Positions 8,084 to 18,898 of a DNA stretch of 64,000 nt are shown here, in pieces. The notes beneath the pieces were generated by a model that ran no database searches, had not been told where the DNA came from, and saw only the letters and a program-made list of their open reading frames with translations. The translations under genes and the position numbers were made by a program. How positions within the stretch are numbered: position 1 is the first letter of the stretch; each line of letters opens with the position of its first letter. Origin of the DNA: CAWJLS01 sp963843755 (GTDB lineage Bacteria > Acidobacteriota > Thermoanaerobaculia > Multivoradales > DATKCC01); assembly GCA_963843755.1 (NCBI GenBank), contig CAWJLS010000007.1, positions 310,001-374,000 on the forward strand, given 5' to 3'.

Positions 8084-10048
8084 CTATTGCAGGAACGCCA
8101 GCAGGATGCCCAGCGCCAGGAGCAGCCCGACGGCGACCGCCAGGAACCCCCAGAACCGGATCGTCTTGATCTGGCTCCGCTCGGGCGGATCGACCAGGTA
8201 CTCCTCGAGCTTGCCCTGCTCGACCAGGCGTTGGTACTCCTCCTTCCGCTCCTCCTTGAACCGCTCCAGCGGCATCGAGCCGGTGAAGATCACCGGGTCG
8301 AGCGGGAAGCTCTCCGGCCGCATGTGGGTGTGGAAGAAGTGGAAGATGAAGATGAACCCCGTGGCCAGCAGAGCCTCGTCGCTGTGGACGATGAAGGCCG
8401 CATTGAGCATCCAGCCCGGGAGGAACGCGCCGAAGAAGCCGGGGAACCAGAGCATCAGGCCGGAGAAGCCGATGATGGCGACGCCCCAGAAGACCGCGAA
8501 GTAGTCGAACTTCTCCCAGTAGGTGAAGCGGTCGAAGGTGGGGCGCTTCCGGAGGTACAGGAAGTAGCGCAGGTTGTTGACCAGGTCGGCCAGGTCCTTC
8601 GGCCGCGGGACCATGGAGCTCCAGCCGTAGAGCATGCCCTTGTCCTTGTTGATCAGGGCGCGCTTGAGCAGGTTGCCGACGTGGAAGACGAAGTAGCCGA
8701 AGGTGAGGATCGCCGCCGACCGGTGGAGGAAGCGGGTCACCGCCACGCCACCGAACAGCGAAACCAGCATCTGGGCCCACTCCGCGGAGTGGAACTTGAG
8801 CGGCAGGCCGGTCGCGGCCAGCACCAGGAAGGTGGTGATCACCACCGCGTGGGTGCGGATCTGGCTCTTGCGGAAGCGCCGCACGTACGGCCCTTCCTTC
8901 GTGCGCTCGCCGGCCAGCTCGCCCCGGGACAGGGCGACCAGCGAGCGTTGCAGCCAGAGCAGGGTGTGCAGGCCGAAGAAGCCGAACACGCCGACCAGCA
9001 GCACGGTCATGAACAGCCAGATCCAGTGCAGCAGGCCGCCGTCCTCCGCGCTCTCGGGCTCGGCGTGCGGGTCGAAGGTCAGGAACGCTTCGCTGACGTT
9101 GTCGTGGCACTGGCCACAGGTGGCCATCAGGTGTGCCGGATTGATGCTCGACTGGGGGTCGCTCTCGGGCCGGTTGTTGTGAGGCGTGTGGCAGTCGGAG
9201 CAGATCGCGCCGGCGACGAAGCCGAGGTCGGTGACCTCGCCGTGGAAGCTGCCGCGGTAGGTCTCGAGCTGTTTCGTGTGGCAGACGCCGCAGGTCTCGG
9301 GGAAGCCGAGCCGGACCGCCCGGCTCTCGGGACGCTTGACCTGGTGGGAGGAGTGGCAGGTCTCGCACACGGGGCCGTCGGTGGAGCCGGCCTCCCATAC
9401 CTCGCCGTGGGTGCTGCCGCGCCAGATGTCGAGGATGCCCTCGTGGCAGCTCCCGCAGGTGGTCGGGACGTTCTGGTGGGAGACCTTCGAGCTCTCGTCG
9501 TCGACCGCCAGGATCGAGTGCGACCCGTGGCAATCGCTGCACGACGGCGCCGCCGTCACCAGGCCGGACTTGAGCAGGGCGCGGCCGTGGACGCTGTCGA
9601 GGTAGCCGGTGATCAGTCCGTCGTCGGTCTCGTGGCAGCCGCCGCAGGTGGCGGGCTGCTTGACCGGCGACATCAGAGAGTTGAGGTCGCTCAGCGGCAG
9701 GATCTCGTGGGCCGTGCCGTGGCAGTCCTGGCAGCCCACCACGTCGCCGTGGACGCTCTGGGCCAGGTCGTCGCCGGCGTCATGACACTGCGCGCACACC
9801 TCGGAGCCGAGCACCGGCGCGTCCGGATGGGGGTAGGCGTCGATGTCGCTGTGGCAGTCGGTGCAGGCGAAGCCGGCGTGGACCGACTTGGGCGACGGTC
9901 CCTCGTCGTGGCAGTCGGCGCAGTCGACCTGGGCCCGAACCGCCGACGCCGTCAGGAGCGCCACGAACAGCGCGATGCTCACGGTCGCCAGGAGACGGAT
10001 TGCAGGCGCTACGAGTCGAGTGGAAGAAGAGTGGTTGGCCTTGCTCAT
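8084..10048 (-). CDS. CbcL-like fusion: 11-heme cytochrome c with C-terminal membrane cytochrome b
   Basis: A 654-residue protein. A signal peptide (to about residue 39) leads into a periplasmic domain with eleven CXXCH motifs (CADCH, CTDCH, CAQCH, CQDCH, CGGCH, CSDCH, CGSCH, CETCH, CGVCH, CSDCH, CGQCH; about residues 42-320). The second half has membrane helices typical of the di-heme cytochrome b of FdnI/HydC type, with candidate b-heme histidines in FLHRSA, YFVFHVG, FIVHSDE and FHFFHTHM. The same domain order is known from Geobacter CbcL, a quinol-oxidising inner-membrane protein used for extracellular acceptors; CbcL is described with nine c-hemes, so this one is longer. A 32-residue membrane peptide is encoded just upstream and NapC-like and MtrAB-like genes follow. 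Confidence 0.9.
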   Translation of the reverse strand: MSKANHSSSTRLVAPAIRLLATVSIALFVALLTASAVRAQVDCADCHDEGPSPKSVHAGFACTDCHSDIDAYPHPDAPVLGSEVCAQCHDAGDDLAQSVHGDVVGCQDCHGTAHEILPLSDLNSLMSPVKQPATCGGCHETDDGLITGYLDSVHGRALLKSGLVTAAPSCSDCHGSHSILAVDDESSKVSHQNVPTTCGSCHEGILDIWRGSTHGEVWEAGSTDGPVCETCHSSHQVKRPESRAVRLGFPETCGVCHTKQLETYRGSFHGEVTDLGFVAGAICSDCHTPHNNRPESDPQSSINPAHLMATCGQCHDNVSEAFLTFDPHAEPESAEDGGLLHWIWLFMTVLLVGVFGFFGLHTLLWLQRSLVALSRGELAGERTKEGPYVRRFRKSQIRTHAVVITTFLVLAATGLPLKFHSAEWAQMLVSLFGGVAVTRFLHRSAAILTFGYFVFHVGNLLKRALINKDKGMLYGWSSMVPRPKDLADLVNNLRYFLYLRKRPTFDRFTYWEKFDYFAVFWGVAIIGFSGLMLWFPGFFGAFLPGWMLNAAFIVHSDEALLATGFIFIFHFFHTHMRPESFPLDPVIFTGSMPLERFKEERKEEYQRLVEQGKLEEYLVDPPERSQIKTIRFWGFLAVAVGLLLALGILLAFLQ

Positions 10049-10196
10049 GAAGCCCCCCTCGCATCAGGCCTCGGCACGGTCCTACCCGAGGCTCCGACCG
10101 GGGAGGGTCGAGCGGGGAGGGAGTGCCGGTCGGGTCAGCGTGGATCAGCGGTGCGGTGAGAGTGCGGTGGATCCGGCGCGATCGGTCACCAGCGGC

Positions 10197-10295
10197 CTAG
10201 TGGGCCAGGATCGCCATCAGCGGAGCCGAGAACAGTGCTGCGAGGACGAAGATGGTCGCGATGACGAGGGTGACGGAGGCGATTTTTTTCATCAT
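10197..10295 (-). CDS. Small single-helix membrane peptide (32 aa) upstream of the CbcL-like gene
   Basis: The frame reads MMKKIASVTLVIATIFVLAA... and ends ...LMAILAH with TAG at 10197. Two lysines are followed by an unbroken hydrophobic helix of about 24 residues, so it is either a tiny inner-membrane subunit or a released signal-like peptide. An AAAGGACC ribosome site precedes the double ATG. It is on the same strand as, and 148 bases before, the CbcL-like gene, with no other gene between. Single-helix peptides are common accessory parts of respiratory membrane complexes. Its function is inferred from context only. Confidence 0.55.
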   Translation of the reverse strand: MMKKIASVTLVIATIFVLAALFSAPLMAILAH

Positions 10296-10497
10296 TTCGG
10301 TCCTTTTTCATCTCCGGAGAAAGGCCGGATCGTTCGTTCAATCGTGGGAGTGCGACCGCCGGGCCGCCGTTCCGCGAGAAGTGTTGCATGCGGTCCGGAC
10401 GCTGTAACCACCCGGGCGAAGAGACGTCGCCCACCCGACCGGGTGGTGGAGATTCCCGCCCAGTGACTAAGATGGTTGCAAATTCGCGAGGTGAAGG

Positions 10498-12507
10498 ATG
10501 ACGGATCGACTGTCGCGTCTCGAGGCGAGGGTGGATGGGCTCACGCGCTCCGTCGAGGAGCTGGCGGCGCGTGTGGCGGGCCTGGAGCGTCCCGTCGCGC
10601 CCCCGGCCGAGCCGATCGCCGAGCCGATCGCCGAGACGGTCATCGAGAGGGCGCCGGCTCTCGAGGCGAGCACGCCCGAGCTGCCGGCTCCGTCGCCCGG
10701 CGCCGATCGGGCAGAGGGGACGGGTGGGGCGGACGTGGCCGGCTGGAGCGGCCTCGCCCTGGTCGGCCGGACGCTGATGGTCCTGGGCGGCGCCTACCTG
10801 ATCCGGGCCCTCGCCGAGGCGACCGAGGCGACGGAGGGGACCGGTGGTGGGGACGCGGGGGGCGCGGGGACGCTCCAGCTCTCCCTGCTGGGCCTGGGGA
10901 TCGCCTACGCCTTCGTCTGGCTCGTCTCCGCGGACCGCGCGGCGGTCGCCGGCCGCCTCCGGAGCGCCGCCTTCCACGGCGCCTCGTTCGCCATCATCGC
11001 CGAGCCGCTGGCGTGGGAGGCGGCGGGCCGGTTCCGGATCATCGGTGCCACCGGCGGTGCCGCGGGGGTCGCGCTGTTCACCGGCTGCGCCCTGGCCGTG
11101 GCCTGGTGGCGGCGGCTCCGGCCGGTGGCCTGGATCGCGGTGCTGGGCGCCATCTTCTCGTCGTGGGCGCTGATGGCGTCGATCCCGCCGACCCTGCCCG
11201 CGCTCGCCGTGCTGGTGGCGGTCACGGTGGCGGCCGACTGGCTGGCGCTGCCGCCCCGGCGCCGTCACCGCGGGGCGCCGGCCTGGCGCTACCTGCCGTG
11301 GGTGCCGGCGCTCGCCACCGACCTGACCCTGGCGGTGATCGTCGTCGAGGCGGCCTTCGGCCGGCCGGAGGAGCTGCCCCGGAGCACCGGCCTCGTCTGG
11401 GTAGCGCTGGCCCTGTTCATCGGCTCGGCCGGGAGCCTGGTGGTGCGGGCCCTGCTCGACCTCGGCCCGGCGGCCGGGGACCGCTCGGGGTGGGAGGCCG
11501 TGGCTGAGACAGGTCCGGCCGCCATCGGGTCGTGGCGGCCCCGCTGGTTCGACCTGGTCCACGCCCCGGTGGCGATGGCGATCGGCTACTGGGGTGCGTG
11601 GGGGTTGGTGGGCGCTCTCATCCGGGCCGAGGTCGCCGGGACCGGCCTGGCGCTCGGCCTGGGGATCGCCAGCGCCGCGGCCGCCGTGGCCTGCTACGGT
11701 GCGGCGGTTCCGCTGATGGCCCAACGCCCGGCGCGCCGGCCGGCCTACCTGCTGCTGACCACCCTCGGCCTGATCCTCGCGATCGGCGCGGTCTCGGGCC
11801 TGCTGCCGGCCGCCGGGCAGGCGACCGCGTGGTCGGCCCTCGCCGTCGTCGGCGCCTGGGTCTCGGGCCGGAGCCGGACGGTGACCCTCGGGCTCCACGC
11901 CTTCGTCTATGCCCTGCTCGCCGCCGTCTCGTCGGGGCTGCTGGTGGACGCCGCCCACGCCGTCGCCGCCGCACCGGGGCCCGGCTGGCCGGTGCTCTCG
12001 CCCGCGTCGCTCGCGGTGCTGGCGGCCCTGGCGGTGGCGGCGAGCCTGCGGCTGCCGGCCGACTCGCCGTTCTGGGGGCAGGCGGCGCGGGTGCCGAAGC
12101 TGCTGCTGCTGGCGGCCCTGGTCTGGGCCGGCGGGGGGGCGTTGCTGGCGCTGGTCCTGCCGTGGGTCGGTGGTGGAGAGCCCGGCGGGGAGGGCGCCCT
12201 CGCCCTGGTCGCCGCCGTCCGCACCGGGTTCGTGGCGCTGCTCGCCCTCGGGCTTGCCTGGGCCAGCCGCTTCGACCGGTTCCGAGAGGCGCGCTGGCTG
12301 GTCTACGCGGTGCTGATCGCCGGCGCCGTCAAGCTGATCGCCGAAGACCTCCGCCTGGGCCGGGCGGGGGAGCTGTTCGTCGCCCTGGCGGTCTACGGCG
12401 GCGCGCTGATCCTGGCGCCCCGGCTGACCAAGGGCCGGACGGCGGGCCTGAGTCCGACCCCCACCCCGGGTCAAGGATCGACCGGGCCGGTACCGCCGGC
12501 AGCCTGA
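10498..12507 (+). CDS. Polytopic membrane protein, DUF2339-like
   Basis: A 669-residue protein. Residues 1-40 form a short coiled coil (LSRLEARVDGLTRSVEELAARVAGLE), followed by an Ala/Pro/Glu-rich linker to about residue 85. The rest is a long series of membrane helices (more than 15 by eye) rich in Gly, Ala, Leu and Trp. The coiled coil, linker and many-helix layout resembles the DUF2339 family of predicted membrane proteins, whose role is unknown. GAGGTGAAGG precedes the ATG. It is transcribed away from the cytochrome block, so it is probably not part of it. Confidence 0.7.
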   Translation: MTDRLSRLEARVDGLTRSVEELAARVAGLERPVAPPAEPIAEPIAETVIERAPALEASTPELPAPSPGADRAEGTGGADVAGWSGLALVGRTLMVLGGAYLIRALAEATEATEGTGGGDAGGAGTLQLSLLGLGIAYAFVWLVSADRAAVAGRLRSAAFHGASFAIIAEPLAWEAAGRFRIIGATGGAAGVALFTGCALAVAWWRRLRPVAWIAVLGAIFSSWALMASIPPTLPALAVLVAVTVAADWLALPPRRRHRGAPAWRYLPWVPALATDLTLAVIVVEAAFGRPEELPRSTGLVWVALALFIGSAGSLVVRALLDLGPAAGDRSGWEAVAETGPAAIGSWRPRWFDLVHAPVAMAIGYWGAWGLVGALIRAEVAGTGLALGLGIASAAAAVACYGAAVPLMAQRPARRPAYLLLTTLGLILAIGAVSGLLPAAGQATAWSALAVVGAWVSGRSRTVTLGLHAFVYALLAAVSSGLLVDAAHAVAAAPGPGWPVLSPASLAVLAALAVAASLRLPADSPFWGQAARVPKLLLLAALVWAGGGALLALVLPWVGGGEPGGEGALALVAAVRTGFVALLALGLAWASRFDRFREARWLVYAVLIAGAVKLIAEDLRLGRAGELFVALAVYGGALILAPRLTKGRTAGLSPTPTPGQGSTGPVPPAA

Positions 12508-12524
12508 GGCGCGGCTGCCGGCGG
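12493..12524. terminator. Hairpin terminator between converging genes
   Basis: CCGCCGGCAGCC (12493-12504) pairs perfectly with GGCTGCCGGCGG (12513-12524) around an 8-base loop that contains the TGA stop of the upstream membrane-protein gene. It separates two convergent genes and could act on both strands, although no T tract follows. Confidence 0.5.
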
Positions 12525-12543
12525 CGTCCGTCCGGGCGGCCGC

Positions 12544-13266
12544 TCAGCGCAGGAAGATCGCGATCTGGCTGGCGTACTCGAGGGCCGCGTCGGTCGGCGT
12601 GTCGCCGTGCTTCTGGTTGCGGAGCAGCAGCAGGTCCCGGTCGTTCTTCAGGTCGCGGAGCCGCACCTCGAGCTCGATGAACGGGTCGACCTGGATCAGG
12701 CCGAAGCCGCCGCCTTCACGGTTGAGGTCGACGATCGCCGCGGACAGCTCCAGGTCGGCCGGGCCGCTGTCGACCGCCTCGAGGCCGAGCTGCTTCATGG
12801 CCAGCTTCAGCGACTCGCGGATGCTCGCCAGCTCGTCGTCCTTCATGATGCCGGCGAAGTTCTCGACTTTCGGGACGCGCACGGTCTTGTAGTCGCCGAG
12901 GTCGAACCCCAGCTCCTTCGGCTCCTGCTCGGGCTCCGGTCCCCGGCTCTTGAAGCGGCCGAGCAGCCCCTTCTTCTTCTTGCCCTTCGCGGAGTCGGCA
13001 CGGCTCGCCGCCTCCTGCCAGTCCGGGGTCAGCGCCCAGCCCCAGTCGAACTGCTGGCCGTTGCGCTCGAAGTCGTCCACCATCTTGGAGTACTCCGCGT
13101 CGCCGAAGAAGACGCCGGTGATCTCCTCGCCGTCCTTGTAGTCGTCGCTGTGGATGTACAGCTCGGCCCGGGCCGGTACGGCCGGCAGCGAGAGGACGAT
13201 CGCCAGGACGGGGACGGCGAGGCCCGGGGAGAGGGCGGAGAGGGCGGAAAGGACGCTCGGGCGCAT
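12544..13266 (-). CDS. Secreted protein of unknown function
   Basis: A 240-residue exported protein with a signal peptide (MRPSVLSALSALSPGLAVPVLAIVLSLPAVPARA). The mature part begins ELYIHSDDYKDG and has a basic stretch (KGKKKKGLLGRFK, about residues 105-117), followed by an alpha/beta region ending in LEYASQIAIFLR. It has no cysteines or heme motifs. The ATG at 13266 is chosen because AAAGGAGTT precedes it and it starts the signal peptide; a longer frame upstream has no ribosome site. The gene lies 229 bases downstream of the bc-type operon and may or may not belong to it. I do not recognise the family with confidence. Confidence 0.65.
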   Translation of the reverse strand: MRPSVLSALSALSPGLAVPVLAIVLSLPAVPARAELYIHSDDYKDGEEITGVFFGDAEYSKMVDDFERNGQQFDWGWALTPDWQEAASRADSAKGKKKKGLLGRFKSRGPEPEQEPKELGFDLGDYKTVRVPKVENFAGIMKDDELASIRESLKLAMKQLGLEAVDSGPADLELSAAIVDLNREGGGFGLIQVDPFIELEVRLRDLKNDRDLLLLRNQKHGDTPTDAALEYASQIAIFLR

Positions 13267-13495
13267 CGTGGCAACTCCTTTGGGTGACTTCGAGCAGGCT
13301 CCGCGGTCGGCGGAGCGAGAACCGATCAAAACGCGATCGCAAGGATCAGAAATGAGAGAGGAAGAATACCGGCCGTCTCCGGACCGGTCAAGGCGGAGCC
13401 GCGAGGGGGCGCGGGCAGGCGGACGGGGCGTGCGGCGCGCCGGTCGCCCGGTGCGCCGCACCTCCGAAGCGGCCTTCACCCCCTCTCAGCCCCTC

Positions 13496-15525
<2,030 letters not shown>

Positions 15526-15529
<4 letters not shown>

Positions 15530-16734
15530 TCCCCTGCCTCCTCTCGACGGTCGTCCTCCTCAGGTGGGTCGGCGCCCTCCGGGCCGTTGCCCTGGCGCAC
15601 GACGAAGGCGAACAGAGCCGTCAGCGCGAGCACGCCCAGGACGATCAACACCGGCGCCCAGGAGCTGTAGCCCCAGGCGGTCATGCCGACGATGAAGACG
15701 AGCGCGGCGAGCCCGACGACGGTGAAGCCCGGGCTCTTGCCCTTCCGGACGATGCCCCGATCGAGGAACGGCACCGCCAGCAGGACCAGCCCGGCAAGGC
15801 CGAACAGGACGATCGGAATGACCTCGTACTCGATGCCCAGGATGTGACCCCCCGGCACCTTCTTGAGGGTCTGGAACATGAACATGAAGTACCACTCCGG
15901 CTTGATGTTGGCGTAGGCCGGGGCGAACGGGTCGGCCTTCTCTCCCAGCTCCCACGGGAAGAGGGCGGCCAGGGCCGCCAGGACGGCCAGGGCCAGCAGC
16001 CAGCCGAACGCGTCGCGGAGGGCGAAGTGGGGCACGAATTTCATCGGCCGGCGCCGCTTCGCCTCGGCCGCGGCCACCGGCGGCACGCTCATGCCGTGGA
16101 GCTGGACCAGGGCCAGGTGGAGGCCGATCAGCAGGGTGGTCAGCGCCGGCAGCACGGCGACGTGGAAGCCGTAGAAGCGCGACAGCGTCGCCCCGGTGAC
16201 CCGGTCGCCGTTGCGCAGGAAGCGCACCGTCCACTCACCGACCACCGGCACCACGCCGGCGATCTCCGTGCCGACCTTGGTGGCGAAGAAGGCGAGCTGG
16301 TTCCACGGCAGGAGGTAGCCGGAGAAGCCGAACGCCATGGTGATGAAGAACAGCAGGCAGCCGGTGATCCAGGTCGCCTCCCGGGGCGGCCGGTACGCCT
16401 TGCTGAAGTAGACCGTGACCAGGTGGATCCAGGCCGTGAACACCATCAGATTGGCCGACCAGGAGTGGATCGAGCGGATCAGCCAGCCGAACGGCACCTT
16501 GGTCATCAGGAACTCGACCGAGGCGAAGGCGTTCTCCGCCGACGGCCGGTAGTAGAGCATCAGCAGGATGCCGGTCATCACCTGGACGGCGAAGAAGAAC
16601 AGGGTCATGCCGCCGAAGTAATAGATCACCGAGTAGCGGTGCGACGGCACCGTCTTGTGGTCGGCCAGCGCCTGGATCTTGTCCAGGGCGAGCCGGTCGT
16701 CGAACCAGCGGCGGATCGCTGCGCGGGAGGCCAT
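15526..16734 (-). CDS. Cytochrome b subunit of a bc/b6f-type quinol oxidoreductase
   Basis: A 402-residue integral membrane protein that combines the cytochrome b6 part and a subunit IV-like part. The b-heme ligands are visible as His90/His104 and His191/His206; the second pair has the 14-residue spacing typical of cytochrome b6 rather than the 13 of mitochondrial cytochrome b. The quinol-site motif PEWY is at residues 279-282. Eight or more membrane helices are evident, and the C-terminus is acidic (EEDDRREEAGE). The gene sits 3 bases after the Rieske gene and overlaps the multiheme cytochrome gene by 4 bases, so the three form one operon for menaquinol oxidation in the inner membrane. Confidence 0.96.
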
Positions 16735-16737
16735 GGC

Positions 16738-17202
16738 TCAGGCCTTCCTCGAGACGACGACGGTCTTCGGCAGGGCGGGCGACTCCGAGACCAGGTGGAC
16801 CGTGTACGGGGTCAGCGGCGCCGGCGGTGGCCCTCCCACCACCTGGCCCTTCAGGTTATAGGCGCCGTTGTGACAGTTGCACCAGATGAGCTCCTTGGAC
16901 TTGTTGTACCCGACGATGCACGACAGGTGCGTGCAGGTGGCGGAGAACGCCCGGAACTCCTCGGTGCCGAGGCGGACGACGATCACCGGCTCGGCGCCGA
17001 AGGAGACGATCTTGAACCCCTTCTCCAGGAACGCCGGGTCGTTGATCGGGCCGGCCTCCACCTGGTTGGTCGCCGCCTCCGCCCGCTCCGGCGGGCTGAG
17101 GAACCGCGCGACCGGGTACAGGATCGACGCCAGCAGGGCGCCCAGGGTCGTACCCAGATACCAGTTGACGAACCGACGACGGGACGACGTGTTCTCTTCC
17201 AT
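16738..17202 (-). CDS. Rieske iron-sulfur protein of a bc-type complex
   Basis: A 154-residue Rieske subunit. Residues 8-30 form a twin-arginine signal/anchor (RRRFVN then a hydrophobic helix). The 2Fe-2S cluster is bound by the boxes CTHLSC (Cys90, His92, Cys95) and CNCHNG (Cys108, Cys110, His111). The second box departs from the usual CPCHGS. It accepts the first electron from menaquinol at cytochrome b. The ATG at 17202 follows GGGGAGGTGGCTCC, a strong ribosome site. It is the first gene of the operon Rieske - cytochrome b - 11-heme cytochrome c. Confidence 0.96.
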   Translation of the reverse strand: MEENTSSRRRFVNWYLGTTLGALLASILYPVARFLSPPERAEAATNQVEAGPINDPAFLEKGFKIVSFGAEPVIVVRLGTEEFRAFSATCTHLSCIVGYNKSKELIWCNCHNGAYNLKGQVVGGPPPAPLTPYTVHLVSESPALPKTVVVSRKA

Positions 17203-17354
17203 GGAGCCACCTCCCCTTTTCGGTCCCCGTTGCGAGTCCAGGGCGCTCGGGTCTGACGGCATCAGGTGCGTCGCCGAACCCTCGCGGGCGGCGGGGAGCG
17301 CGCTGGATCGCAGGCGCCGTTTGGTGACCGAGTCGTCGGCCGAGCCGGGACTTC

Positions 17355-17383
17355 TTTTTATGGATCTCTAGCGTGAACGGTAA
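17355..17383 (-). promoter_or_regulatory. Candidate promoter of the Rieske/cytochrome b operon
   Basis: On the minus strand, TTACCG (17383-17378), a 17-base spacer and TAAAAA (17360-17355) form a plausible sigma-70-type promoter in the only AT-rich patch upstream of the operon, about 150 bases before the Rieske start. The match to consensus is partial. Confidence 0.35.
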
Positions 17384-17461
17384 CACCGCTCGGCGGCCAT
17401 CCCCCGGTGGGCGGGTGGAAACCACCCCCAGGGGTGGGGAGGGGGTGCGGGGGAGAGCGCC

Positions 17462-17869
17462 TCAGGCGCCGATGTGGACGACGATCTCGCGGCGCTTCTC
17501 GGCGGTCCGGTGCTCCCAGACGAAGATGCCCTGCCAGGTGCCGAGGGCGAGCCGGCCGCCGACGATCGGGATGCCGAGGGAGGTGGCGGTGAGGGCCGAC
17601 TTGATGTGCGACGGCATGTCGTCCGGCCCTTCGATCGTGTGGGTGAAGAGCGGGTCGCCCTCGGGCACCAGCCGGTTCATCCACGACTCGAGGTCGCGCC
17701 GGGCGGAGGGGTCGGCGTTCTCCTGGATCGTCAGGCTGGCCGAGGTGTGGCGAATGAACAGGGTGCAGAGCCCCTCGTCGACGGCGGCCTCCCGCACCAC
17801 GTCGGCGATCTGCGCGGTGATCTCGTGGAGGCCCTGGTCGGCGGCGGGGAGGGTGACGGTTCGGATCAT
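17462..17869 (-). CDS. YjbQ/UPF0047 family protein (secondary thiamine-phosphate synthase-like)
   Basis: A 135-residue protein matching the YjbQ (UPF0047) family over its full length: FIRHTSASLTIQENADP, DDMPSHIKSALTATSLGIPI and GTWQGIFVWEHR are the conserved blocks, with metal-binding His residues in RHTSA and PSHIK. Family members show weak thiamine-phosphate synthase activity, but their real role is unclear. It lies 12 bases after the Dnmt2-like gene and is probably co-transcribed with it. Confidence 0.9.
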   Translation of the reverse strand: MIRTVTLPAADQGLHEITAQIADVVREAAVDEGLCTLFIRHTSASLTIQENADPSARRDLESWMNRLVPEGDPLFTHTIEGPDDMPSHIKSALTATSLGIPIVGGRLALGTWQGIFVWEHRTAEKRREIVVHIGA

Positions 17870-17881
17870 GACGGAGGAATG

Positions 17882-18874
17882 TTAGCCGAGCGCCGCCAGC
17901 ACCGGTGCCAACACCGGCGCCAGGACCGCGCGGACCGCCGGCACGCTCAGGCTGTTGCCGACCAGCGGCCAGGCCGTCCGGGCCGGCAGCTCCGGTGGCA
18001 GGGTGAACGACGGCGGGAAGCCGAGCAGGCGGAGGATCTCGTGGGGCGCGAACCGCCGCAGGCGCCCGGCCCACCGGCCGCCGAGCCGCAGGTAAGAGCC
18101 GCTCCGCACCGGTGAGCGGCCGTAGGCGGCGGTGAAGCAGGCGGTGACCGCCGCCGGGTCGTCCGGGTCCACCCGGTCGAGCGCGTCCTCGTAGCGCCGC
18201 TGGACCTGCTCGTCGAGGAGCAGCTCGGCGGGCGGTTGCCGGTCGAGCCCACTGTCTCCATGGGGCCCATACGGTCCATGGGGCCCATCGAGCCCGCCCA
18301 GGGAGCGGTCGACCAGCTCCGGCAGGCGGGCGCCGGTCCAGCCGCCGTCACCCCAAGGGGCGACGTCCGTGCCCTGGACGGCCGTCAGGTAGAACCGCCG
18401 GCGGCGGTTGGGCACGCCCAGCTCGGTGGGGCAGAGGAGGGTCTCCCGGACCCGGTAGCCGGCCCGGTCGAGGGCCTCGCGAAGCGCCCCGTGGCAGCGG
18501 GAGCCCTCGAACCCGGGGACGTTCTCGAGCGCCAGCGCCGCCGGCCGCACCGCGCCGTCGCGGAGAAGGCCGACGAGATGGAGCAGGCCGGCGGCCCGCG
18601 GGTCGTCGGCGTCGCGCCTGAGGCCGCGGCGGGTGAACGGCTGGCACGGCGGTGACAGCCACCAGAGATCGGCGCCGAACGCCGCCAGGTCCCGCGCGGC
18701 GAGCCCCTCGATCAGCTTGACCCGGACCGGGTGGTCGGGGAAGTTCCGCCGGTAGACCGCGAGCACCTTCTCGCTGATGTCGACCGCTCCGGCCACCTCG
18801 ACTCCCACCGGCAACGCCGCGGCGCAGCCGCCGATGCCGCAAAACAGCTCGAGGACGCGCGCCGGTCGGGTCAC
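17882..18874 (-). CDS. Dnmt2/TRDMT1-like C5-cytosine methyltransferase (probably acts on tRNA)
   Basis: A 330-residue AdoMet-dependent C5-cytosine methyltransferase. Motif I FCGIGG is at residues 11-16, the catalytic loop PPCQPFTR at 75-82 (Cys77), ENVPGF at 117-122, the PNRRRRFYL block at 155-163 and GNSLSVP at 306-312. Two features single out the Dnmt2 family, which methylates C38 of tRNA, rather than DNA methylases: the block PPCQPFTRRGLRRDADDPR and the CFT motif followed by AYG (Cys246-Phe-Thr). A family homolog in Geobacter is known to act on tRNA. There is no target-recognition domain and no restriction gene nearby. An odd Gly/Pro/His-rich insert lies near residues 195-208. It forms a likely two-gene unit with the YjbQ-family gene downstream. 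Confidence 0.85.
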   Translation of the reverse strand: MTRPARVLELFCGIGGCAAALPVGVEVAGAVDISEKVLAVYRRNFPDHPVRVKLIEGLAARDLAAFGADLWWLSPPCQPFTRRGLRRDADDPRAAGLLHLVGLLRDGAVRPAALALENVPGFEGSRCHGALREALDRAGYRVRETLLCPTELGVPNRRRRFYLTAVQGTDVAPWGDGGWTGARLPELVDRSLGGLDGPHGPYGPHGDSGLDRQPPAELLLDEQVQRRYEDALDRVDPDDPAAVTACFTAAYGRSPVRSGSYLRLGGRWAGRLRRFAPHEILRLLGFPPSFTLPPELPARTAWPLVGNSLSVPAVRAVLAPVLAPVLAALG

Positions 18875-18898
18875 GAGCGCACTGATACCACAGGCGCC

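Noticed and set aside
10186..12474. A 762-codon minus-strand frame opposite the DUF2339-like gene
   Set aside because: It is Arg/Gln/Gly-rich low-complexity antisense sequence. The plus strand gives a clean membrane protein with a ribosome site.
17882..18874. A restriction-modification system
   Set aside because: The methyltransferase has Dnmt2-specific motifs and no target-recognition domain, and no endonuclease gene is nearby.
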